DNA from: CAZIKB01 sp964539665
GTDB lineage: Bacteria; Zhuqueibacterota; Zhuqueibacteria; Oceanimicrobiales; Oceanimicrobiaceae
Reading direction: 5' to 3'
Length of the DNA: 57,621 bases
NCBI GenBank assembly: GCA_964539665.1
Contig: CAZIKB010000027.1
Location: 1-57,621, forward strand
The position numbers and the translations under genes were made by a program. Below are positions 17,398 to 24,431 of the stretch, one piece after another (the first letter of the stretch is position 1; each line of letters starts with the position of its first letter). The notes below the pieces were generated by a model, which was not told the DNA's origin, did no database searches, and saw only the letters and a program-made list of their open reading frames with translations.

Positions 17398-19878
17398 TTA
17401 CTTCTTTTCGGTATCGTCCTTCGAGTCTTTTGCTTCAGATTCTGGTTCAGCTTCTTCAGATTCTGGTTTTGCTGCTTCAGGTACTGGTTTTTCTGCTTCA
17501 GTTTCTGCCTTCTCTTCAACCGGGCTGGAAGGTTCATCTTTCACTGATGCAGTTTCCACCTTCTCTTCTACCGGGCTGGAAGACTCATCTTTTATTGCCT
17601 CAGTTTCCACCTTCTCTTTTACCGGGCTGGAAGACTCATCTTTTATTGCCTCAGTTTCCACCTTTTCTTCTACCTGACTGGAAGATTCATCTTTCACTGA
17701 TGCAGTTTCCACCTTCTCTTCTACCGGACTGGAAGACTCATCTTTTATTGCCTCAGTTTCCACCTTTTCTTCTACAGGGCTGGAAGGTTCATCTTTCACT
17801 GATGCAGGCTCTACTTTTTCTGCAACAGCACTTTCGGTCTCATCTTTCAATTCTACAGGTTCACTTTCTTCCGCTGCTTTTTCGGGTTCGGCGATGGCTT
17901 GTTCTTCTACTGCAGCACTGGACTCGATCAACTTTTCATCTTCAGAGCTTTCCTTTACTGGCTGCTCCGAAGTTTCAGCAGGTTCTGGTTTGATCGCTTC
18001 ACTCACAATTTCAGTGGTTGCCGGTATGGCGGGCAGTTTTGAATCCTCCACACCCATCTCTTTTTCAAACTCTGCTATAGCTTCTACGTCATCTACAGCA
18101 AGCTCAGGTTTTTTATCTTTTAAAGATTTATCATGAGCATGTTTCTCAGAAAGGATGATTTTTTTATTTTCTTTGTTAAATTCAAGAACCATGAGTTCTA
18201 TATTATCACCTACTTTGTAAGCTTCAGCAGGTTTACGGATGCCCTGACTTTTTAATTGGGATAAAGGTACAAAACCGTCCACTTCATCCGGTAATTCTAT
18301 TATTACGCCTTTCTCAATCATGCGTACAATATTACCTTTTGTATAAGATTGAGGTTGATAAATTCTCTCGAATCTATCCCAGGGATTCTCATCAGTCTGT
18401 TTATATCCAAGTGAGATTCTACGGTTATCTTTGTCTATGTTCAGGACCATAATTTCAACTTCATCACCCTTTTTAACAACTTCACCCGGATGCCTGATCT
18501 TCTTGGTCCAGGAGAGGTCTGAAATATGAATAAGGCCATCAATTCCTTCTTCCAATTCAACAAATGCACCAAAATTTGTTAAATTTCGAACAATTCCTTT
18601 TTGTTTTGAACCAACTGGATATTTAGCTCCGATGTCTGACCATGGATCCGGTTCGAGTTGTTTCAATCCGAGTGATATTTTTCGACCTTCAAAATTGATA
18701 TTGAGAATTTTTGCCTCAATTGTTTCTCCTAAAGAGACAATTTTGGAAGGATGCTTAATATGTTGGGTCCAGGACATTTCAGAAATATGGATGAGCCCTT
18801 CTATACCTTTCTCTAATTCAATAAAAGAGCCATAATCTGAGATATTCACCACTTTACCCTTTACAACATCCCCCTCATTATATTTGTCTTTTACATTTTC
18901 CCATGGATGAGATTGGAGTTGTTTCAATCCCAGGGAAATTCGGTCTTTATCCTCGTTGAAGTCCAAAATCTGTACTTTGATTTTTTCATCAAATGATACA
19001 ATTTCGGAAGGGTGATTCACTCTCCCCCAGGACAGGTCGTTTATGTGCAGTAAACCATCTACTCCTCCTAAGTCAATAAATACACCAAAATCAGTAATAT
19101 TCTTGACTGTACCTTCAAGAACCTGGTCCTTTTGAAGATTTTCTAATATTTCTGTACGCTGCTCCTTCATACCTTCTTCAATGAGCACACGGTGTGAAAC
19201 TACAATATTTTTCCTGAGTTCGTTGACTTTAACAATTTTAAATTCCAAAGTTTTACCTATCAAAGCGTCAAAATCTCTGATGGGTTTCACATCAATTTGT
19301 GAGCCCGGCAAGAATGCATCCACACCCTGTAAATCCACAACAATTCCGCCTTTAATTCGTCTCATGCAAATTCCTTCGAGAATAATATCTTTTTCATGAG
19401 CTTCAACAACTGTCTCCCATTGACGTAAAAAATCAGCTTTTTTCTTGGAAAGAACCAATTGTCCGTCACTATCTTCTACATTGTCCAAATAAACTTCTAT
19501 ATCATCTCCCACCACAATGGATTTAGGATCAATAAATTCATCTATTGGAATTACCCCTTCTGACTTGAAACCTATGTCAACCGATACTTCTTTATCACCA
19601 ACTGCCAGCACTTTCCCAACTACTAATTCTCCTTCAACAAAGTCCGTCAAAGTTTGCTCATATAAGTCTACCATCTGATTGTATTCTTCTTCGGAATACT
19701 CTTTTTCTTCCTGCATGTCTTCGAGATTATAATAAATTTCATCAGATGAATTCTGGAATTCCTCTGGCTCTATTACAATTTGATCTGTAACATCCGTATT
19801 AGTCGAATTCACATCACCTCCATTCATAGGTTTAAAATCATTTTCGTTATTTTGGTTTTGTTCCGTACTATTTGACAT
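17398..19878 (-). CDS. rpsA: 30S ribosomal protein S1 with long acidic repeat tail
   Basis: S1 binds mRNA on the small ribosomal subunit and helps translation start. Six S1 RNA-binding domains are visible between about residues 50 and 580, each with a GxVxxIxDFGxFVxL-type core; domains 3 to 5 are the best conserved. After them comes an acidic tail of over 200 residues, of which 17518-17823 encodes six 17-residue tandem units. The start is set at ATG 19876-19878, because AAGGAGGT stands eight bases before it; this gives 826 residues. E. coli S1 has 557 and no such tail. Confidence 0.95.
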   Translation of the reverse strand: MSNSTEQNQNNENDFKPMNGGDVNSTNTDVTDQIVIEPEEFQNSSDEIYYNLEDMQEEKEYSEEEYNQMVDLYEQTLTDFVEGELVVGKVLAVGDKEVSVDIGFKSEGVIPIDEFIDPKSIVVGDDIEVYLDNVEDSDGQLVLSKKKADFLRQWETVVEAHEKDIILEGICMRRIKGGIVVDLQGVDAFLPGSQIDVKPIRDFDALIGKTLEFKIVKVNELRKNIVVSHRVLIEEGMKEQRTEILENLQKDQVLEGTVKNITDFGVFIDLGGVDGLLHINDLSWGRVNHPSEIVSFDEKIKVQILDFNEDKDRISLGLKQLQSHPWENVKDKYNEGDVVKGKVVNISDYGSFIELEKGIEGLIHISEMSWTQHIKHPSKIVSLGETIEAKILNINFEGRKISLGLKQLEPDPWSDIGAKYPVGSKQKGIVRNLTNFGAFVELEEGIDGLIHISDLSWTKKIRHPGEVVKKGDEVEIMVLNIDKDNRRISLGYKQTDENPWDRFERIYQPQSYTKGNIVRMIEKGVIIELPDEVDGFVPLSQLKSQGIRKPAEAYKVGDNIELMVLEFNKENKKIILSEKHAHDKSLKDKKPELAVDDVEAIAEFEKEMGVEDSKLPAIPATTEIVSEAIKPEPAETSEQPVKESSEDEKLIESSAAVEEQAIAEPEKAAEESEPVELKDETESAVAEKVEPASVKDEPSSPVEEKVETEAIKDESSSPVEEKVETASVKDESSSQVEEKVETEAIKDESSSPVKEKVETEAIKDESSSPVEEKVETASVKDEPSSPVEEKAETEAEKPVPEAAKPESEEAEPESEAKDSKDDTEKK
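17518..17823. repeat. Six 51-bp tandem repeats inside rpsA
   Basis: Six consecutive 51-base units encode 17-residue repeats of the form EEKVET(EAI/ASV)KDESSSPV. The two variants (EAI and ASV) mostly alternate, with one doubled EAI unit, as expected if pairs were duplicated by slippage or unequal exchange. All units stay in frame. Copy number is likely to vary between strains. Confidence 0.9.
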
Positions 19879-19931
19879 AAATAAGTACCTCCTTAATATT
19901 ATTTTTTTCTTCTGCAAAATGTTCTTTTTCT

Positions 19932-20048
19932 GTCATTCTGAGGAACCTTCGACGTTGCTCAGGATAAACTCCGTGACCACAAAACTATCAGTTTTACAAT
20001 ATGTTAGTGGTCTCAGATTCTTTGCTCCCAAAGGTCGCTCAGAATGAC
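19932..20048. repeat. Dispersed MITE/REP-like repeat, copy 2
   Basis: Perfect 11-base terminal inverted repeats, GTCATTCTGAG (19932-19942) and CTCAGAATGAC (20038-20048), bound a 117-base non-coding unit nearly identical to 131-257. It fills most of the 227-base gap between cmk and rpsA, so it lies in the leader or promoter region of rpsA. Confidence 0.8.
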
Positions 20049-20105
20049 ATTTATGTATTTTTTGCAGAAGGATATTATTTTTTTGAAAATTCAAACTATT
20101 CATTT

Positions 20106-20762
20106 TTATAATTCACGAGCTTTGTCCGCAATGAAATCGACTGCTTTTGCAATACTCATATAAGTGTTATTTAAAAGAATCGCATCATGTGCCTGACTTA
20201 ATGGTGAAATTCTTCTTTCTGAATCATGTTTATCTCTCCTGGAGATATCTTTTTCAATCTTTTCCTTATCCGTTTTAATGCCTGTAGTTTTAAGTTCTTC
20301 AAATCGGCGTTTAGCTCTTTCCTGTATTGAAGCATTCAAATAGAACTTTAAATCAGCATTCGGAAATACAACTGTACCAATATCTCGGCCTTCCAAAACA
20401 ACAGATTTATTTTCAGCAATTGCCCGTAATTTCCGGGTCACGACCTCCCTGACTTTTGGATTTTCAGAAACCAGGGAAACTTTGCTCGTTACATCTAAAG
20501 CCCGAATATCTTGTGTAACATCCTTGCCATTTAAATAGAATAAACAGCCATTCTTCGTCATATCCAGATCAATTATGGTTTGGTCTAAAAGATTCTCAAT
20601 AGCATCCTCATCATCAATTTGAATGTTATTTCTTAAGAATTGCAATGTATACGTTCGATAAATTGCACCAGAGTCGATATATGAAAATCCTAATTCTTTT
20701 GCAACCATTCTTGCAGTTGTACTTTTTCCTGAGCCGGCAGGCCCGTCAATTGCGATTACCAT
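20106..20762 (-). CDS. cmk: Cytidylate kinase
   Basis: Cmk phosphorylates CMP and dCMP with ATP in pyrimidine nucleotide recycling. The P-loop GPAGSGKS is at residues 7-14, followed by the SGAIYR motif (canonically SGAMYR) and the GRDIGTVVFP motif that binds CMP. The length (218) is normal. Its start overlaps the end of rluB by 17 bases, which implies translational coupling. The cmk-rpsA neighbourhood is conserved in many bacteria. Confidence 0.96.
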   Translation of the reverse strand: MVIAIDGPAGSGKSTTARMVAKELGFSYIDSGAIYRTYTLQFLRNNIQIDDEDAIENLLDQTIIDLDMTKNGCLFYLNGKDVTQDIRALDVTSKVSLVSENPKVREVVTRKLRAIAENKSVVLEGRDIGTVVFPNADLKFYLNASIQERAKRRFEELKTTGIKTDKEKIEKDISRRDKHDSERRISPLSQAHDAILLNNTYMSIAKAVDFIADKAREL

Positions 20763-21477
20763 CCTTCAAACCAACACTATTTCTAAGTTCGTAAACCTCG
20801 ATCATAGCCATTTTTCGCCAAGCGCCCACGCGCAGTCCATTTAATTTCATAGAACCCATACTGATTCTTTTTAACTTTAAAACATTATAATCCAATTTTG
20901 CTAACATTCTTCTTACCTGGCGTTTCCAGCCTTGATGCAGTGTGATCTGCACCAGGCGCTTATTTTGCATATTGGGATATTCTATTTTACATTTGGACGT
21001 TTTACCTTCCTCTAAATAAATGCCGTATTCCAACTTATTTTTATCTGAACTGTTTAAGAATGAATCTAAAACGATCTCATAAGTTTTCTCTATTTCATAC
21101 TTTGGATGGGTTAACTTGTAGGATAACTCTCCATCGTTTGTTAAGAGCAAAAGGCCTGTTGTGTCAACATCTAACCGTCCGACATGAAACAATCTATTTT
21201 TTGTATCTATCAAATTTAAAACGGTTTTACGTGACTTTTCATCCGAAACAGTTGAAACATATCCTTTAGGTTTATTCAAAATAATATACTCCAATTCTGT
21301 CGAACGAAGGAGTTTTTTACCATCAATTTTTACGCTATCCGTTTTTTCATCAATTTGTACTCCAAGCCTTGTAACCGTTTCAGCATTAACTGTAACTTTT
21401 CCCTCTAAAATTAAAGCGTCGCATTTTCTACGCGAAGCGACCCCACATTCTGCCAGAAATTTATTTAACCTGATCAT
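20746..21477 (-). CDS. rluB: Ribosomal large-subunit pseudouridine synthase B (RsuA/RluB family)
   Basis: This RNA-modifying enzyme isomerises a uridine of 23S rRNA (U2605 in E. coli for RluB). An S4 RNA-binding domain (about 1-50, IRLNKFLAECGVASRRKCD) precedes the catalytic domain, whose signature GRLDVDTTGLLLLTNDG holds the catalytic Asp. I chose ATG 21475-21477 because S4 homology starts directly after it; an ATG nine bases upstream (21486) is equally possible. It overlaps the end of scpB and the start of cmk. RsuA or RluE specificity cannot be fully excluded. Confidence 0.92.
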   Translation of the reverse strand: MIRLNKFLAECGVASRRKCDALILEGKVTVNAETVTRLGVQIDEKTDSVKIDGKKLLRSTELEYIILNKPKGYVSTVSDEKSRKTVLNLIDTKNRLFHVGRLDVDTTGLLLLTNDGELSYKLTHPKYEIEKTYEIVLDSFLNSSDKNKLEYGIYLEEGKTSKCKIEYPNMQNKRLVQITLHQGWKRQVRRMLAKLDYNVLKLKRISMGSMKLNGLRVGAWRKMAMIEVYELRNSVGLKDGNRN

Positions 21478-22087
21478 TGTTACCATTTTCCCCGGCAGTA
21501 TCTAAATCTGTAAGCGCATCAACAATTTGCTCAGATAATCCTTCCGTTCTTTCTAATTTACCCATAATCTCATCAATTTCTCTTGGACTGGGCAATTCGG
21601 ATATATCATTTAAGCCAAAATATCGCAGAAATTCTATAGTAGTGCTATAAAGTAAAGGTTTGCCCATACCTTCAGAGCGGCCAGTAATTGAAATCAGGTT
21701 TCTTTCCAACAAGTTCTTAACGACTCCGCCGGAATGAACGCCGCGAATGGCATCGATTTCTGCTCGACTGATAGGCTGCCTGAACGCGGTAATTGCCAGC
21801 GATTCCAATCCCGCCTGGCTCAGTCTCGGTTTTGAGCGTCCTTTAAATATTTTTTTTATCCATGGCGCAAATTCTTTTTGAGTAATTATCTGATAGCCGC
21901 CACCCATCGTGGCAATAAAAAAAGTTCTTTGGTTTTTTGAATATTCTGAATTAAGTTCCTTAACTATATTTTTTACCTGTTTGGGGCTGACTTCTTCCAC
22001 AAAACTTGATATCTTATTTTCAGAGATGGGGACATCACTGGCAAAAATCAAAGCTTCTACTATTTTTTTTTGAAAATCAGGTTCCAT
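21461..22087 (-). CDS. scpB: Segregation and condensation protein B
   Basis: ScpB is a winged-helix kleisin-interacting subunit of the Smc-ScpAB condensin complex, needed for chromosome segregation. The 208 residues contain the two winged-helix domains, with the signature LSQAGLESLAITAFRQPISR around 90-110. Its ATG overlaps the scpA stop by one base (TAATG), a classic coupling arrangement that supports equimolar synthesis. It also overlaps the start of rluB. Confidence 0.94.
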   Translation of the reverse strand: MEPDFQKKIVEALIFASDVPISENKISSFVEEVSPKQVKNIVKELNSEYSKNQRTFFIATMGGGYQIITQKEFAPWIKKIFKGRSKPRLSQAGLESLAITAFRQPISRAEIDAIRGVHSGGVVKNLLERNLISITGRSEGMGKPLLYSTTIEFLRYFGLNDISELPSPREIDEIMGKLERTEGLSEQIVDALTDLDTAGENGNNDQVK

Positions 22088-22803
22088 TAATTTTTACGAA
22101 TCCAGATCTCTGAAAATGGCTTACTTTGACTTAGACGCAAAGTATTATTTTTTACAAGTTCCAGTATTGCAACAAATGTTACGATTAATATTATCCTCTC
22201 TGTTATCTGGGCCATCAGCTCGGCAAAAAGGGCATTTTCATGTTTTTCCAAAAAATCTAAAATAAATTTTGACTGTTGTTCAATAGTAACAGGTATTCTT
22301 TCAACCGTATGCTGAGTCACAGTTGGCGTCCTTTTTAATACTTCCATAAAAACCGCCATGAGATCAAACATTGTGACTTCTCTGCCAACAACTTCCTCTT
22401 CGCCATTTTGTAGTTCTTCATTATCAATATTGATATTTCTCGATGAGAAAAAATCTCGCTGTTGATATTCGAAATCTGATAAAGTCCCTGCGACCTCTTT
22501 ATATTTCTGGTATTCTAATAATCGCTGCACCAGCTCTTCACGCGGATCTTCGACTTTTTCGTCATCTAACTCGGGTTTGGGTAGAAGCATTTGTGCTTTA
22601 ATGCGGATGAGGGTAGCTGCCATTAAGACAAACTCCCCCGCGTTCTCCAAATCCAGAAACTCAAGGACTTCTAAATATGCCAAATATTGTTTAGTAATTT
22701 CAGCAACGGGAATATCATAAATTTCCACTTCGTTTTTTCTGATCAAAAACAACAGAAGATCTAATGGACCTTCAAATTTTTCGAGCTGTACACGATATGG
22801 CAT
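22087..22803 (-). CDS. scpA: Segregation and condensation protein A (kleisin)
   Basis: ScpA is the kleisin that bridges the Smc heads in bacterial condensin. The N-terminal FEGPLDLLLFLIRK (9-22) and the later C-terminal winged helix ending in PFSEIWIRKN are characteristic. The length (238) is normal. It is the first gene of scpA-scpB-rluB-cmk-rpsA. No free ribosome binding site is evident: the AGAGGG upstream lies inside a terminator-like hairpin that ends just before the ATG, so expression may be controlled in the leader. Confidence 0.94.
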   Translation of the reverse strand: MPYRVQLEKFEGPLDLLLFLIRKNEVEIYDIPVAEITKQYLAYLEVLEFLDLENAGEFVLMAATLIRIKAQMLLPKPELDDEKVEDPREELVQRLLEYQKYKEVAGTLSDFEYQQRDFFSSRNINIDNEELQNGEEEVVGREVTMFDLMAVFMEVLKRTPTVTQHTVERIPVTIEQQSKFILDFLEKHENALFAELMAQITERIILIVTFVAILELVKNNTLRLSQSKPFSEIWIRKN

Positions 22804-22838
22804 TAAAAAAGCCCTCTATTTTTACCTAACAGGGCTTT
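22804..22838 (-). terminator. Terminator-like hairpin touching the scpA start codon
   Basis: On the minus strand AAAGCCCT pairs with AGGGCTTT around a loop of about 15 bases, and a T-run follows that ends one or two bases before the ATG of scpA. The only ribosome-binding-like AGAGGG is within the stem. It may be an attenuator, or the terminator of an upstream transcript with scpA translated from a different leader. Confidence 0.55.
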
Positions 22839-22913
22839 CATAAATGTTTGTATTTTAAACAATAAGCCAGGCATAACAAAGAGATCGTTTATTAATTAAC
22901 ATCTTACTATAAT

Positions 22914-22945
22914 TTTCATTCCCGCGCCTGATGGGAATCTCACCC
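22914..22945. repeat. REP-like palindrome in the scpA leader
   Basis: ATTCCC and GGGAAT arms enclose CGCGCCTGAT. The sequence resembles the GATTCCC/GGGAATGA palindrome at 5811-5845. It lies upstream of scpA. The rest of 22839-23230 shows no gene or clear structure. Confidence 0.4.
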
Positions 22946-23230
22946 GATAAAGCGCCAAAAACAAATAATTTTAAAAAATTTACAACAAAAAATCAAAATA
23001 GTCAAGCGATTTTTAAATCATTAAAAGTAGTATAAATGTAACCAATCTGCTTAAATCACCACATGAGATAAAGTGAGCAAATTCAACTTGGTATTATTCA
23101 CGCATTTAGCCCACAGCGTATTAAAGTAATGCAGTGCTGGATTAGTGAGTCCCCGCCTCAAATGCCCAAAACTTCCTTACTCCAATAATCCATTGTTTAT
23201 AAACAACTTTAACCTGTTTGCCATACTATA

Positions 23231-23268
23231 AAAGTCACGCTGACTTTACCTGCTGCAGTGGCAGGTAA
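23231..23268 (-). terminator. Tandem hairpins after the Trm112-like gene
   Basis: Read on the minus strand, GCAGGTAA-type arms (23246-23253 with 23261-23268) form one hairpin. They are followed directly by a perfect 7-base stem AAAGTCA/TGACTTT with a 3-base loop (23231-23247) and then TATAG. They lie 13 bases past the gene's stop and probably end the accA-Trm112 transcript. Confidence 0.5.
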
Positions 23269-23280
23269 GGAATTATTAAA

Positions 23281-23445
23281 CTAAAACTGCTCGGCTTCAT
23301 CAATAAGCATAATTGGGATATCATCTTTAATTTCATATTTCAGCCGACAATTTTGACAACTGAGCTTTTGATTCTCTTTATCATATTCCAGATCACCTTT
23401 ACATTTTGGACAGGCTAAAATATCAAGCAATTCCTTATCTAACAT
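23281..23445 (-). CDS. Trm112-like / UPF0434 (YcaR-type) small zinc protein
   Basis: The 54-residue product matches YcaR/Trm112-type proteins: LLDILACPKCKGDL at the N-terminus, zinc-binding Cys12, Cys15, Cys30 and Cys33, then DDIPIMLIDEA. Eukaryotic Trm112 activates methyltransferases; the bacterial role is uncertain. I chose ATG 23443-23445, because GTGGAG lies nine bases upstream and the family starts there. A longer reading frame upstream only overlaps the end of accA. Confidence 0.85.
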   Translation of the reverse strand: MLDKELLDILACPKCKGDLEYDKENQKLSCQNCRLKYEIKDDIPIMLIDEAEQF

Positions 23446-23467
23446 TTCAGTTTTCTCCACAAATTTA

Positions 23468-24424
23468 TCACTGATTAAAAAATCCCATTTTATCATATTT
23501 ATCAATTCTGGTGTCAACAAGCTGCTTTATTGGAATTTTTTCCAACTCGTTCAATTCCAATTCAATGTTTTCTCCTAAGATCCGGGCTGCTTCATTATAG
23601 TTTTGATGAGCGCCGCCCAATGGTTCTTCAATTATCCTGTCTATGACACCTAATTTTAGAAGATCGGGAGCAGTAACCTGCATCGCTTCTGCGGCTTGTT
23701 CAGCTTTTGTACTGTCATGCCATAAAATAGCTGCACAGCCTTCAGGTGAAATTACGGAGTACCAGGTATTTTCCATCATTAGAATTCGATCCCCGATTCC
23801 GATACCTAAAGCTCCGCCGGAAGCACCTTCGCCAATAATGGCAATTATAATGGGAACCGGTAAATGAGACATCTCAAACAAATTACGTGCTATAGCCTCG
23901 GCCTGACCTCTCTCCTCAGCGCCAATTCCCGGAAAAGCGCCCGGCGTATCGATTAAACAAATTATGGGCCGATGGAATTTAGCTGCGAACTGCATAATAC
24001 GAAGGGCCTTGCGGTAGCCTTCGGGATGTGGCATACCAAAATTCCGATGCAGCTTCTCTTTGGTGGTTCTGCCCTTTTGATGACCGACGATTGCAACTTT
24101 GCGTCCGTGCAATATGCCGAAACCACTGACAATGGCTGGATCATCTCCGAATGCCCGGTCACCATGCATTTCAATGAAATCACTTGTCATTCGTTCAATG
24201 TAGTCCAGGGTATATGGACGTTGAGGATGCCGCGCCAATTGAACACGCTGCCAACGGTTTAATTTTGAATATATTTCCTTCCTTAGTTTGGCAGACTTTT
24301 GCTCGAATCGCTTAATTTCATCAGATATATCAACTTTTTCATTTTCGGAATAGTCCTTCATTTCTTTAATTCGTCGTTCAAGCTCAACAATGGGTTTTTC
24401 AAAATCTAAAACAAACTCGTTCAT
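23468..24424 (-). CDS. accA: Acetyl-CoA carboxylase carboxyltransferase subunit alpha
   Basis: AccA with AccD moves the carboxyl group from carboxybiotin to acetyl-CoA, giving malonyl-CoA for fatty-acid synthesis. The 318-residue length equals that of E. coli AccA. Diagnostic segments are HPQRPYTLDYIE, the GHQKGR turn, HPEGYRKALR and the GEGASGGALGIGIGD oxyanion region. AGAGG four bases before the ATG supports the start. accD is not in the window. The gene follows the GT2 fusion gene by seven bases. Confidence 0.96.
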   Translation of the reverse strand: MNEFVLDFEKPIVELERRIKEMKDYSENEKVDISDEIKRFEQKSAKLRKEIYSKLNRWQRVQLARHPQRPYTLDYIERMTSDFIEMHGDRAFGDDPAIVSGFGILHGRKVAIVGHQKGRTTKEKLHRNFGMPHPEGYRKALRIMQFAAKFHRPIICLIDTPGAFPGIGAEERGQAEAIARNLFEMSHLPVPIIIAIIGEGASGGALGIGIGDRILMMENTWYSVISPEGCAAILWHDSTKAEQAAEAMQVTAPDLLKLGVIDRIIEEPLGGAHQNYNEAARILGENIELELNELEKIPIKQLVDTRIDKYDKMGFFNQ

Positions 24425-24431
24425 AGTTCCT

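Noticed and set aside
17518..17823. Possible CRISPR array because of regular repeats
   Set aside because: The units are contiguous 51-bp coding repeats with no unique spacers, and no cas gene is present.
17394..17993. A 199-codon plus-strand frame rich in Leu, Pro and Gln
   Set aside because: It is the antisense reading of the 51-bp repeats of the rpsA tail, whose sense frame is clearly coding.
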